From Hwangdonia seohaensis (GTDB taxonomy: Bacteria > Bacteroidota > Bacteroidia > Flavobacteriales > Flavobacteriaceae): a DNA stretch of 64,000 nucleotides. A model generated the notes under the pieces. It made no database searches, had not been told where the DNA came from, and worked only from the letters and a program-made list of their open reading frames with translations. Where the stretch lies: NCBI RefSeq assembly GCF_031932625.1, contig NZ_JAVSCK010000003.1, positions 248,001-312,000 of the forward strand, in the 5' to 3' direction. A program made the position numbers and the translations under genes. Positions 8,227 to 16,563 of the stretch are shown piece after piece. The stretch's first letter is position 1; every line of letters starts with the position of its first letter.

Positions 8227-8874
8227 ATGAAAAATTTAAAAAAAGTATTAGGAATTGGAGTTATAGCGGTAGCTAGTATCTTCATTATTGCAGCCGATCA
8301 TATTGATGCGCCAGCTGTACAAGGTGGTAATAGCGATATTACCGATTTTTATGCCTTTCAGGCCGAAGAAGTAAACAATTTGGTTTTTGTGGCCAATATT
8401 CAAGGCTTGTTAAGTCCAAGTGCAACATCAAATGCCACATTTGATGAAAATGTTTTAGTGGAATTTAATATTGATAACACGGGCGACAATGTTGAAGATT
8501 TAGTTATTCAAGCCATTCCCAGAAATGGTAAAATGTACTTCTTTGGCCCTGTAGCGCCATCGCAAATAGGGTTGGCCAGTTCTATTGAAACCGCATCAAC
8601 AGTTGGCGGCGTTGTAGATATTACAACAGGATCGAGCGCTATTGTTGCTACCAAAGGCGATATGAGCTTTTTCGCTGGTCCTCGCGATGATCCTTTCTTT
8701 ATGGATTTTGCGCAATATTCGGCAATTATTGGAGGCACAGCAACCAGTTTTAATATGCCGGGAGCGGACACGTTTGCAGGTACCAATGTAATGTCTATTG
8801 TAGTTGAGGTTCCAAAATCAATGATTGGTGGTAGCGGAACCATTAACACCTGGGTTGAGTCAAAAAGAAAATAA
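8227..8874 (+). CDS. DUF4331 protein, N-terminal-half type
   Basis: 215 residues from the ATG at 8227, preferred over 8182 because it begins a signal peptide (MKNLKKVLGIGVIAVASIFIIAA). Directly after comes the DUF4331 hallmark 'DHIDAPAVQGGNSDITDFYAF'. The rest reads as a beta-rich extracytoplasmic domain and includes 'FFAGPRDDPFFMD', another family motif. Function is unknown. Larger DUF4331 proteins in other phyla contain both this half and the part encoded by the next gene, so the two products probably fold or act together. It appears to be first in an operon with the next DUF4331 gene and a TPR lipoprotein. Confidence 0.85.
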   Translation: MKNLKKVLGIGVIAVASIFIIAADHIDAPAVQGGNSDITDFYAFQAEEVNNLVFVANIQGLLSPSATSNATFDENVLVEFNIDNTGDNVEDLVIQAIPRNGKMYFFGPVAPSQIGLASSIETASTVGGVVDITTGSSAIVATKGDMSFFAGPRDDPFFMDFAQYSAIIGGTATSFNMPGADTFAGTNVMSIVVEVPKSMIGGSGTINTWVESKRK

Positions 8875-8902
8875 TATTTAATCGTTTATAAAATATAAAA
8901 AC

Positions 8903-9508
8903 ATGAAAACTTCAAAGAAATTTCACAACCACTTAAACCATTTAAGCACTGTGAGCAAAACTATAAAAGTATTAAGCGTCGCCTTCGCAATGTCGTTGGT
9001 AACATTTAATTGTACAAGTAATGATGACACCGTAATAGTAGAGGAAGCACCGGATTTTTCGGGTGTCTACATGCAAGAAGATCAAATGGGCAGGCCTGCC
9101 GTAAACACGGTATTTGTATCAGCCGCGGCAAAAGACCAGTTTAATGTAACCGCGCCATCAAACCAAAGTGCTGCATTTCAAAGCATGTTTCAAGCTAATT
9201 TGGAAGGTTTGAGTCCCGCATTCGCGAACCCTGGAGATACTAATGCACTAGGGCAAACCTCGGCAGCATTTACAAGCCTTTTGGCCACCGATGTTTTAAA
9301 CGTATCGCTTGACGGAACCACCACATTTTACGATGGCACCAATGTTTTAACTGGTCGTGCTTTGGCAGATGACGTTATAACGGTTGAGCTATTATTGATT
9401 TTTGGCGGCGAAGATTTTACCGAAAACCCTGGGTTATCAAACGATAACGTAGATGCCAACGATAAACCTTTTTTAACCTCATTTCCTTACTTAGCCTCAC
9501 CATGGTAA
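8903..9508 (+). CDS. DUF4331 protein, C-terminal-half type
   Basis: 201 residues, with its own export signal ('VLSVAFAMSLVTFNC', possible lipobox Cys37 although Asn at -1 is unusual). The mature part carries second-half DUF4331 motifs: 'MGRPAVNTVFV', 'KDQFN', 'GRALADDVITVELLLIFGG' and 'VDANDKPFLTSFPYLASPW'. It begins 28 bp after the first DUF4331 gene. Because both have complete signal peptides, I read this as a true two-gene arrangement, not a frameshift of one gene. Confidence 0.8.
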   Translation: MKTSKKFHNHLNHLSTVSKTIKVLSVAFAMSLVTFNCTSNDDTVIVEEAPDFSGVYMQEDQMGRPAVNTVFVSAAAKDQFNVTAPSNQSAAFQSMFQANLEGLSPAFANPGDTNALGQTSAAFTSLLATDVLNVSLDGTTTFYDGTNVLTGRALADDVITVELLLIFGGEDFTENPGLSNDNVDANDKPFLTSFPYLASPW

Positions 9509-9528
9509 TGGCTACTTCATCAGGGTAT

Positions 9529-9550
9529 ATTAATTTTAGTATGCCCTGAT
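9529..9550 (+). terminator. Intra-operon hairpin after the DUF4331 pair
   Basis: ATCAGGG (9529-9535) pairs with CCCTGAT (9544-9550), with further A/T pairing inside. No T-run follows, so it may protect the upstream mRNA or only partly terminate. Confidence 0.45.
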
Positions 9551-9601
9551 ATTTAACCTGCACAAAACCGTAACAAACAAAAACCACAAAAAAACAGAAC
9601 A

Positions 9602-10894
9602 ATGAAACCTATAAATCCATTAGTATTACTCGTGCTATTGCTGCTTACCGCAAGCTGTAATACGGAATCGAAAAAAATCACAGACGAAACCGATTATAAT
9701 TTTTATTTAGAAATTACTGAGAACGAGATGTTGCAACTCGTAAAGGAAGATTTGAAATTTTGGGAAAAAAAGTATGAAAAAGAACCAAATCAGTTTCCTT
9801 ATTTATCGAAAATCGCGGCATCTCAATCTCAAATATTTGCTAAAACAGGACGCATTGAAGCTTTAATTGAAGCTGAAAAAAACCTGATTGAAGCAAACGA
9901 GTTAAGTCATTATAAAAAAGTGGGATATTTAAGAGCCTTGTCAAGAAATTACATTTCGCAACACCGGTTTAAAGAAGCATTACAATTTTTACAAAAAGCT
10001 GAAACTATAGGTGAAGGCTTGATAAGCACCCAAAAAATGTTGTTCGATGTGCATTTGGAATTGGGTAATTACCAATTGGCAAAACAATACTTAAATGAGA
10101 TTATTGATACGTCGGATTTTGATTATTTGATACGCTTATCAAAATGGTCCGATCACCGCGGTAATTTAGATGCTGCCATAAAATATATGGAACAAGCCAA
10201 AGTCATTGCCGAAGCTTCAAACATCCCTTCTATAAAACAATGGGTTTATACAAATTTAGCCGATTATTACGGGCACGCTGGAAATGTTAAAGCATCTTAC
10301 AATCATTATTTAAAAGCTTTGGAATTGAATCCTGAAGATGCCTATGCCAAAAAAGGCATTGCTTGGATTGTGTATTCCTATGAAAAAAATCCAGATGAAG
10401 CGCTTCGTATTTTAAACGCGGTGACAAAAACACACCATGCTCCAGATTACCATTTGTTAAAAGCTGAAATAGCTGAATATAAAGGCGATTCTAATTTAAA
10501 AGACACGCAATTAAAATTATATAAAGTGGCTTTAAACAATAACATGTACGGTGCTATGTACAATAAACATAATGCGCTTATTTATGCTGAAGATTCCAAA
10601 CAAACCGTAAAGGCCTTAAAGCTTGCAAATACAGAAATTAACAACCGGCCAACACCACAATCTTACGATTTATTGGCTTGGACCTATTACAATCAAGGCG
10701 ATGTTAAGGATGCTTTAAAAATTATGGAAAACCATGTAGTTGGGAAAACGTTTGAACCCGAAGCCCTGTTTCATTTAGCCCATATTTATAAAGCTAATGG
10801 TAAATGGGATGAGGTAAAAAAATTGAAAAAAGAATTATTGGGAAGTGCTTTTGAGTTAGGGCCGATGGCAGCTCAAAAAGTACAAAAATTATAA
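9602..10894 (+). CDS. Tetratricopeptide-repeat lipoprotein
   Basis: 430 residues with a lipoprotein signal (MKPINPLVLLVLLLLTASC). It then reads as alpha-alpha repeats of TPR type: 'AASQSQIFAKTGRIEALIEAEK', 'RALSRNYISQHRFKEALQFL', 'VHLELGNYQLAKQYL', 'NLADYYGHAGNVKASYNHY' and 'DLLAWTYYNQGDVKDALKI'. It is probably a protein-protein interaction scaffold facing the periplasm. It lies 93 bp after the DUF4331 pair, and this gene order suggests joint work with the DUF4331 products. No catalytic domain is visible. Confidence 0.8.
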   Translation: MKPINPLVLLVLLLLTASCNTESKKITDETDYNFYLEITENEMLQLVKEDLKFWEKKYEKEPNQFPYLSKIAASQSQIFAKTGRIEALIEAEKNLIEANELSHYKKVGYLRALSRNYISQHRFKEALQFLQKAETIGEGLISTQKMLFDVHLELGNYQLAKQYLNEIIDTSDFDYLIRLSKWSDHRGNLDAAIKYMEQAKVIAEASNIPSIKQWVYTNLADYYGHAGNVKASYNHYLKALELNPEDAYAKKGIAWIVYSYEKNPDEALRILNAVTKTHHAPDYHLLKAEIAEYKGDSNLKDTQLKLYKVALNNNMYGAMYNKHNALIYAEDSKQTVKALKLANTEINNRPTPQSYDLLAWTYYNQGDVKDALKIMENHVVGKTFEPEALFHLAHIYKANGKWDEVKKLKKELLGSAFELGPMAAQKVQKL

Positions 10895-10959
10895 AAAAGC
10901 TTTAAAAAAGGGATTGAAGTGTTTGATTTTTTTGATGGTTGATTGTTTGGTTGAAAGTT

Positions 10960-10995
10960 GCCCGATTATAGAAATATAATTGGGCGCTTTCTTTT
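10960..10995 (+). terminator. Hairpin terminator after the TPR gene
   Basis: GCCCGATTATA (10960-10970) pairs with TATAATTGGGC (10975-10985, one G-T pair) with a short loop, followed by a T-rich stretch. The rest of the gap to 11136 shows nothing I can name. Confidence 0.6.
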
Positions 10996-11136
10996 AACGG
11001 AAACATTTCACATTATTAATAAGTAAATTTTGGGGGATTTTAGTTTTTAAAATAGAAATGGTCAGGGTTGTACATTGGTTTAAATCTTTAAATCAACTAA
11101 TTCTCTGTGAGAAATACATGTTATTTTCTAAAGTGC

Positions 11137-11892
11137 TTATTGGTTCCAGCTTTGAAGCCGGTCAAGATATAAATAGCTTTCGACAAACTTTCTGTGTTCT
11201 GCGCTAGTCATTTTTTCTAGTAAATTCAATGCAGAAATATAACTTGCCAAATTTCCGTTTGAAGAACTGAATTTTCCATCTTCTACAAAAGTTACTAAAC
11301 TATCGTTTTGGACCCTTAAATTTGGGTAATCCTTTTGCAATTGTTTTCCTCCACCAATCCAAGTAACGATTTTCTTTCCGTCCGCAATTCCTGATGCACC
11401 AATTAATTGAGCTCCTGCACAATTGCTCACAATAAATTTAGTTTCTTTATTTTTCTCTTTTATAAAATCTACAATTTTTTTATTGTTAACTTGAGCATAC
11501 ATATCATAAGCACTCGGTACGAATAAAGCTGTTAATTTTGGGCAATCTTCAAATGAGTAGTCGGGAACAAATCGCATTCCTTCTTCTGTCGTGATTAGAT
11601 TTTTCGTTTCAGCTATTGATATAACATTGAAAAGTTGTTTTCCGTCTTCGGTCGGTTTTGCGAACACATCAGATGTCGCAATTACTTCGCTTTGTAAAAC
11701 CCCATTATACATCAAAAGTCCGATTGTAGGTAATTCAGCTTTGAATGGTTTTAGATGCTTTGTTAGCGTGTCCGGCTCTTTTTCAGAATAATTTAAATTT
11801 TCACTTTCGGAATTTGTTTTAGATTTCTCCGAATTACAACTAATCAGAATAGTCGCGAAAATCATTGTTATTAAGAATCCAAATTTTCTCAT
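11137..11892 (-). CDS. DJ-1/PfpI family lipoprotein
   Basis: 251 residues with a lipoprotein signal (Cys19 in 'TILISCNSE'). It has a Ser/Lys/Glu-rich linker and then a DJ-1/PfpI fold starting at 'TIGLLMYNGVLQSEV'. The nucleophile elbow is 'FIVSNCAGAQLIGASG' with Cys158. The first conserved acidic region is 'NGVLQSEV', where PfpI-type proteins carry a Glu. Relatives act as glyoxalases, chaperones, amidases or transcription-factor domains, so the reaction cannot be assigned. Envelope location is unusual for this family. It is the last gene of a leftward series with SOD, an ECF sigma factor and an anti-sigma factor, which suggests a stress role. Confidence 0.8.
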   Translation of the reverse strand: MRKFGFLITMIFATILISCNSEKSKTNSESENLNYSEKEPDTLTKHLKPFKAELPTIGLLMYNGVLQSEVIATSDVFAKPTEDGKQLFNVISIAETKNLITTEEGMRFVPDYSFEDCPKLTALFVPSAYDMYAQVNNKKIVDFIKEKNKETKFIVSNCAGAQLIGASGIADGKKIVTWIGGGKQLQKDYPNLRVQNDSLVTFVEDGKFSSSNGNLASYISALNLLEKMTSAEHRKFVESYLYLDRLQSWNQ

Positions 11893-11923
11893 TTATCAAG
11901 TTTTCTTATGTAGTGCGCTACCG

Positions 11924-12724
11924 CTAACCAACCACACCCAAAGTATAAAGTTGTTCCATAGTTGGTGTTTCGCTTCCGCCGGCCGGTTCTAAAGTAATTC
12001 CAAAAGCTTCACTTTCGTTTAAGTTTTCAATTTCAAAGATTTTGTTTTCGTCTGTTGTAAAACTGTCAATAGTTCCTAAACTTGTTGGTGTAAGCGGACT
12101 CAGCTTTAAAGACCAAACCTGGTATACTTTACCTTCCGGTGGGTCGGGCAAACCTTGGGCATCTAAAAAGATGCGCTGTGTGTTTTTATCCCAATACACT
12201 TTGGCATACGTATTTGCAAAATCGCCCTGACCGGCCAAGGGCACTTCGGTAATGTTTTCATCCCTTAAAACCGATATTAAAGTATGGGCTTCTTCTAAAT
12301 TGTTTCTGGCATCGGCAATCTGCATTTCTAAAATAGACTGCTGTGTTTTAGCTGTTTGAACCTCGTATTTTAATTGTTTATTTTGGTTCATTGCCCAAAA
12401 TAATCCAGCCGCCAAAATTATGGATGCCGCCCAACCTGTGTAGGTTAGCCAATTGTATTTGGGTTTAGCTATTGAGATTATTTTAGAATCATTTTTGCCA
12501 CCAAAGCCTAAAGTTTGCTTAATACGGTCTAAAATATGCTTGGTGTCACTTGGCGAAGCGGAAGCCGTTAACTTAACAATGGCGGCTTCAATATTTAAAA
12601 CTTCTTGTAAAATTTCAGGATGTTGTTGCATAAGCGCATGCACGTCCTTGTTTTCTTTTTCAGAAAGTGCGCCAGCTACGTAAAGCTCTAAAATTCCAGA
12701 TTCTATGTATGCGTTAATATCCAT
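11924..12724 (-). CDS. Anti-sigma factor (RskA-like)
   Basis: A membrane anti-sigma factor of 266 residues. The cytoplasmic N-terminal part (1-95) begins 'DINAYIESGILELYVAGALSEKENKDVHALMQQHP', typical of the sigma-binding domain in this family. One transmembrane helix follows ('WLTYTGWAASIILAAGLFWAM', about 97-117), then a coiled-coil segment and a periplasmic RskA-type C-terminal domain with 'VYQVWSLKLSPLTPTSLGTI'. It begins one base after the stop codon of the ECF sigma gene, so the two are translationally linked partners. Confidence 0.9.
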   Translation of the reverse strand: MDINAYIESGILELYVAGALSEKENKDVHALMQQHPEILQEVLNIEAAIVKLTASASPSDTKHILDRIKQTLGFGGKNDSKIISIAKPKYNWLTYTGWAASIILAAGLFWAMNQNKQLKYEVQTAKTQQSILEMQIADARNNLEEAHTLISVLRDENITEVPLAGQGDFANTYAKVYWDKNTQRIFLDAQGLPDPPEGKVYQVWSLKLSPLTPTSLGTIDSFTTDENKIFEIENLNESEAFGITLEPAGGSETPTMEQLYTLGVVG

Positions 12725-12725
12725 A

Positions 12726-13256
12726 TTAATTTAAAACCATGCTTCTTAATTCCTTAATGCAATTCCTGTTTCGGGTTTTAATAGTCCCAATGGGCATATT
12801 AAGGGTTTCTGATGCTTCGCTTTGTGTATAGCCTTTAAAATATAGCAGTTCGATAACTTCTATACATTTTTTAGCCAGTTTATCTACAAACTTTTTTATA
12901 CCAATGGCATCTGTTTTATTATCCAGATTATCGCTGGTTTCAAGTATATCTACGAAAAAATCGGAGTTGAGGTTTTGTTTTGAGTTCTTAAAATTTTTAG
13001 AACGTGTTTTATCAATAGCGGCATGTCGTGCTATGTTTAAAATCCAAGTAAAAAATCGGCCTTTTTCACTATTATAACTATCGGATTTATGCCATGCTTT
13101 TATAAAAACATCTTGCATAACCTCTTCCGCTATATCGTGGTCTCTAACAATATTAAAGATAACACCATGCATGCTATGGCTATACATATTGTAAAGACTT
13201 TCAAAAGCTTTTTCGTCTTTTTGCTTAAAATTTGCTACTAAGGTTTCTAAATTCAT
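12726..13256 (-). CDS. ECF-type RNA polymerase sigma factor
   Basis: 176 residues. Region 2 (about 10-90) contains 'FESLYNMYSHSMHGVIFNIVRDHDIAEEVMQDVFIKAWHK' and 'FFTWILNIARHAAIDKTRS'. Region 4 (about 115-172) has the helix-turn-helix 'QSEASETLNMPIGTIKTRNRNCIKELR'. It is followed after one base by its anti-sigma factor. The gene begins 45 bp after the SOD gene on the same strand, so it may be co-transcribed with it. The regulon is unknown. Confidence 0.93.
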   Translation of the reverse strand: MNLETLVANFKQKDEKAFESLYNMYSHSMHGVIFNIVRDHDIAEEVMQDVFIKAWHKSDSYNSEKGRFFTWILNIARHAAIDKTRSKNFKNSKQNLNSDFFVDILETSDNLDNKTDAIGIKKFVDKLAKKCIEVIELLYFKGYTQSEASETLNMPIGTIKTRNRNCIKELRSMVLN

Positions 13257-13301
13257 TTAAGGTGTTTGCTGATTGTGTTGTGGTTGTTTTCTAGATATTA
13301 C

Positions 13302-13868
13302 TTACTCAATAATACCCGCACAACTAACTCTAGCACCAGCTGCCCCCGATGGTTGCGATGTAAAATCGTCTGCTCCAGCGTGTACAATAACAGATTTACC
13401 AATAATGTTTTTGTTGTCGTCTTCGCAACCAATACACCATTCGTCTGTAGAAAATGTAATGGTACCGTTGCCGTTTTCGTCTGCTATAAAATTACCAATA
13501 TCACCTTTATGATACCCCGTCGCATCGCCCCATTTCCCATGTGGTTGCGCGGTAGGATTCCAATGTCCACCAGCTGATGTGCCATCATCCGAAGTGCAAT
13601 CGGCTTTTTCATGGAGGTGGATGGCGTGACTCCCAGGTTCTAAACCTTCAATAATGGCAGTCATCGTTACCGTGCCGTTTTCTTCTTTAAATACGGCATT
13701 GCCCGTAACGTTGCTGTTGCTTTTTGCATTTAAGGCAATTTTGAGTTTTTTTGGAGTTTCCACTTTTACTTCAACTGTCTCTTCAATGTTTTCAGTCTTT
13801 TTTTTATCGTTTTTACAAGCGAAAATACTTAGGGTTAAAGCGATTAAAAGGAAGCTTATTTTTTTCAT
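13302..13868 (-). CDS. Cu/Zn superoxide dismutase family lipoprotein
   Basis: Expected to dismutate superoxide in the periplasm. 188 residues with a lipoprotein signal (Cys18 in 'LSIFACKND'). Copper ligands appear in 'SHAIHLHEKADC'. The zinc/bridging His region reads 'GGHWNPTAQPHGKW' and 'GYHKGDIGNF'. The conserved disulfide Cys and active-site Arg are in 'GAAGARVSCAGII'. The insert 'EWCIGCEDDNKN' holds an extra Cys pair. It is first in a possible operon with the ECF sigma and anti-sigma genes, and divergent from hemN. Confidence 0.92.
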   Translation of the reverse strand: MKKISFLLIALTLSIFACKNDKKKTENIEETVEVKVETPKKLKIALNAKSNSNVTGNAVFKEENGTVTMTAIIEGLEPGSHAIHLHEKADCTSDDGTSAGGHWNPTAQPHGKWGDATGYHKGDIGNFIADENGNGTITFSTDEWCIGCEDDNKNIIGKSVIVHAGADDFTSQPSGAAGARVSCAGIIE

Positions 13869-13893
13869 TTTTATTACGTGTTTTAATTTATCC

Positions 13894-13924
13894 GAAAGTT
13901 AAGTAATAATTAACGAAATGCAAA
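13894..13924 (-). promoter_or_regulatory. Putative promoter of the SOD gene
   Basis: On the minus strand TTTG (13924-13921), a 19-bp spacer and TAACTTTC (13901-13894) match the Bacteroidota -33/-7 pattern with one mismatch in the -7 element. Confidence 0.5.
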
Positions 13925-13933
13925 TATTCTGCA

Positions 13934-13945
13934 TGACATATATCA
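13934..13945 (+). promoter_or_regulatory. Fnr-type operator upstream of hemN
   Basis: TGACATATATCA, an imperfect TGAC-N4-GTCA palindrome embedded in ATGA...TCAT. Its centre (13939.5) is 29.5 bp from the first base of the hemN -7 element, identical to the spacing at cco and pflB. Confidence 0.7.
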
Positions 13946-13968
13946 TATTTTATAGCTAAGTGATGTTG

Positions 13969-13976
13969 TAATTTTG
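13969..13976 (+). promoter_or_regulatory. hemN promoter, -7 element
   Basis: TAATTTTG matches TAnnTTTG. No -33 TTTG is present at the normal distance, which fits an activator-dependent promoter. Confidence 0.7.
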
Positions 13977-13994
13977 CTGTATTAATAGTTAGGT

Positions 13995-15359
13995 ATGTTA
14001 AGCAATTTAGTAAATAAATACAATATTGCGGGCCCTCGGTATACAAGTTACCCAACGGTGCCGTATTGGAATAATGAGACGTTTTCGTTGGAAAAATGGA
14101 AATCTTCTTTGGTAACATCGTTTAAAGAAAGCAACTCCAAAGAAGGTATAAGTTTATATATTCATCTGCCTTTTTGCGAAAGTTTGTGCACCTTTTGTGG
14201 ATGCAACAAGCGCATTACAAAACAACATAGTGTTGAGTCGCCTTATATAAAAGCGGTTTTAAAAGAATGGCATTTGTATTTGGACTTGTTTGATGAAAAG
14301 CCAATAATTAAGGAGATGCACCTAGGTGGCGGCACCCCAACTTTTTTTAGTCCGGATAATTTAAAATTGTTAATTAACGGTATTTTAAAGGATGCCGTAG
14401 TGGCTGAAAATTACGAGTTTAGTTTTGAAGGCCATCCCAATAATACAACAAGAGAGCACTTGCAGGCCCTTTACGATGTTGGGTTTAGGCGTGTAAGTTA
14501 TGGTGTGCAGGATTACAACGAAACCGTTCAAAAGGCCATTCATAGAATTCAACCATTTGAAAACGTAAAACGGGCAACGGATTTGGCACGAGAGATTGGA
14601 TACACATCGGTTGGTCACGATATTATTTTCGGGTTGCCGTTTCAAACTTTAGAGCACGTAAATGAAACCATATTAAAAACCAAGGCATTGCTGCCAGACA
14701 GGTTGGCATTTTATAGTTATGCACATGTACCATGGATAAAAGGAAATGGGCAACGCGGTTTTAAAGACACCGATTTGCCATCGGCCGAATTAAAACGCGA
14801 ACAATACGAAATGGGCAAGGAATTGCTTGCCGAGGTTGGTTACCACGAAATAGGCATGGATCATTTCGCATTAACCACAGATAGCCTTTATACATCGATG
14901 CAAAGCGGCAGTTTGCACAGGAATTTTATGGGGTATACGGCATCAAAAACACAGGCTATGGTTGGATTGGGTGTCTCTTCAATTAGTGATAGTTGGTATG
15001 GTTTTGCTCAAAACGTAAAGCGTATAGAAGATTATTACGAGTTACTAAAAGAAAATAAAATACCGGTTTACCGCGGGCATATTTTAAACGAAGAAGATTT
15101 AATTATAAGAAAACATATTCTTAATTTGATGTGTCAATTTAAAACCACATGGACACAAGATCAGCTTTATTTTAAAGAATTGCCGGAAACACTTTTACAA
15201 TTAAAAGAAATGGAAGCCGACGGACTGCTTATTATAAACCGAAATAGTATTGAGGTTACAAAAGCAGGCCAACCATTTGTTAGAAATATTTGCATGGCGT
15301 TTGATGTGTTATTGCAACGAAAACAACCCGATGTACAATTGTTTTCAATGACTGTTTAA
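13995..15359 (+). CDS. hemN: Oxygen-independent coproporphyrinogen III oxidase
   Basis: A radical-SAM enzyme that decarboxylates coproporphyrinogen III to protoporphyrinogen IX without oxygen, in the cytoplasm. 454 residues, the normal length for true HemN. The cluster motif is 'HLPFCESLCTFCGC' (Cys61, 65, 68, with HemN's extra Cys70). Other signatures are 'GPRYTSYPTVPYW' at the N-terminus, 'EMHLGGGTPTFF' and 'ISFGVQD'-like 'VSYGVQDYNETVQKAIHR'. An Fnr-type operator and -7 element lie just upstream. It is followed 83 bp later by a universal stress protein gene. Confidence 0.96.
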   Translation: MLSNLVNKYNIAGPRYTSYPTVPYWNNETFSLEKWKSSLVTSFKESNSKEGISLYIHLPFCESLCTFCGCNKRITKQHSVESPYIKAVLKEWHLYLDLFDEKPIIKEMHLGGGTPTFFSPDNLKLLINGILKDAVVAENYEFSFEGHPNNTTREHLQALYDVGFRRVSYGVQDYNETVQKAIHRIQPFENVKRATDLAREIGYTSVGHDIIFGLPFQTLEHVNETILKTKALLPDRLAFYSYAHVPWIKGNGQRGFKDTDLPSAELKREQYEMGKELLAEVGYHEIGMDHFALTTDSLYTSMQSGSLHRNFMGYTASKTQAMVGLGVSSISDSWYGFAQNVKRIEDYYELLKENKIPVYRGHILNEEDLIIRKHILNLMCQFKTTWTQDQLYFKELPETLLQLKEMEADGLLIINRNSIEVTKAGQPFVRNICMAFDVLLQRKQPDVQLFSMTV

Positions 15360-15442
15360 TTGAAAATTACGCCTCAATAATGTGGAGGTATAGATTATAA
15401 ATTTTCATTTTCGCGAAAGCGGAAACCTAAAATAAGAGCCTT

Positions 15443-16276
15443 ATGAAAAAAATTATTGTACCTATAGATTTCTCTGAACATTCAGAGTTTGCCTTAAAAG
15501 CTGCAGCTAAATTAGCCAAGAAAAACGATGCCAAAATTTATGCACTGCACATGTTGGAGTTGTCTGATGCGATACTTACCAACACGCCCGAGTCTATACA
15601 TCCAGAGGCTTTGTTTTTTTTAAAATTAGCAGAAAAGAAATTCAATGAATTTTTGGATAAAGACTATCTAAAAGATGTAAAAGTTACTCCAATAATTAAG
15701 CACTTTAAAGTTTTTAGCGAAGTTAATGATGTGGCAGAAAAGCACGGGGCAGACCTTATTGTTATGGGGTCGCACGGCGTTAGTGGTTTAAAGGAATTGT
15801 TTATTGGCTCGAATACCGAGCGCGTGGTTCGCAACGCCAATATACCGGTTTTGGTTGTTAAAAATGATTTGAATGAAGTTAATTTTGAAGACGTGGCCTT
15901 TGCCTGCGATTTCTCGGAAGCAACGATTAGCGCTTATTTAAAAGCTTCAAAATTATTTGAAAAAATGGGTGCCAAAATGTATTTGGTATATGTGAATTTA
16001 CCAAATGATAGATTTAAAAGTTCATTGGAAATTGAACGTCAGGTGGTCAACTTTTTCACTAAAGCCGATAGAAATTTAGACCGTATGAAAGATGTACATT
16101 ATGTATCTGATTACACGGTTGAAGACGGAATTTTAAACTTTTCAATGAAAATGGGGGCCGACTTAGTTGCTGTTCCAACACATGGCAGGAAAGGCTTATC
16201 TCATTTCTTTCAAGGTAGCGTTGGTGAAGATGTAGCAAACCATTCCACCTTACCGGTAATTACGTTTAAGATTTAA
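15443..16276 (+). CDS. Tandem universal stress protein (UspA family)
   Basis: 277 residues made of two Usp domains. Domain 1 (1-145) starts 'KKIIVPIDFSEHSEFALKAA' and ends with the ATP-binding signature 'MGSHGVSGLKELFIGSNTERVV'. Domain 2 (about 150-277) ends 'VPTHGRKGLSHFFQGSVGEDVANHS'. Both G-x2-G-x9-G-S/T loops are intact, so nucleotide binding is likely. Such genes are often induced by low oxygen, and here it follows hemN and precedes the cbb3 cluster. A small GCCTC/GAGG hairpin lies in the 83-bp gap; I see no separate Fnr site. Confidence 0.9.
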   Translation: MKKIIVPIDFSEHSEFALKAAAKLAKKNDAKIYALHMLELSDAILTNTPESIHPEALFFLKLAEKKFNEFLDKDYLKDVKVTPIIKHFKVFSEVNDVAEKHGADLIVMGSHGVSGLKELFIGSNTERVVRNANIPVLVVKNDLNEVNFEDVAFACDFSEATISAYLKASKLFEKMGAKMYLVYVNLPNDRFKSSLEIERQVVNFFTKADRNLDRMKDVHYVSDYTVEDGILNFSMKMGADLVAVPTHGRKGLSHFFQGSVGEDVANHSTLPVITFKI

Positions 16277-16292
16277 TTATTTATTTAAGAAG

Positions 16293-16437
16293 AAAAAGAG
16301 GCTGACTGCAAAGATAAGAAAATGTAGTTTGTCATTCTGAACGCAGTCGAAGAATCTTATGTATCTGCTATCTAAGATATTTCGACTGCGCTCAATATGA
16401 CACTATAAATTACTTTTTTGTCCGCCTCTTTTTTTAT
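16293..16437. repeat. Composite nested palindrome (REP-like core inside terminator-like arms)
   Basis: Outer arms AAAAAGAGGC (16293-16302) and GCCTCTTTTT (16424-16433) end in a T-run. Inside lies a ~71-bp imperfect palindrome (16331-16401) whose arms contain GCAGTCGAAGAATCTTA and its complement. The core resembles a repeat widely dispersed in Flavobacteriaceae. It sits between convergent genes, where it probably terminates transcription from both sides. The following 120 bp to 16563 hold nothing recognisable. Confidence 0.75.
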
Positions 16438-16563
16438 GAATTTGAATGCAATTAACCCAAGTGTAATTTTTGTTTTCAAATTAAAACATTCACAATTAAT
16501 ATTTAAAATAGCATCTTAAAACCTTGCAGGATATGTCCATTATTACTAATCGGTTTCAAGTTG

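Noticed and set aside
8182..9508. The two DUF4331 genes as one frameshifted pseudogene
   Set aside because: Each has a complete signal peptide and an intact end, with a 28-bp spacer that fits a leader with its own ribosome binding site.
13266..13577. Plus-strand frames across the SOD gene and many similar overlapping frames elsewhere
   Set aside because: They lie antisense to genes with clear protein families and have no features of real proteins.
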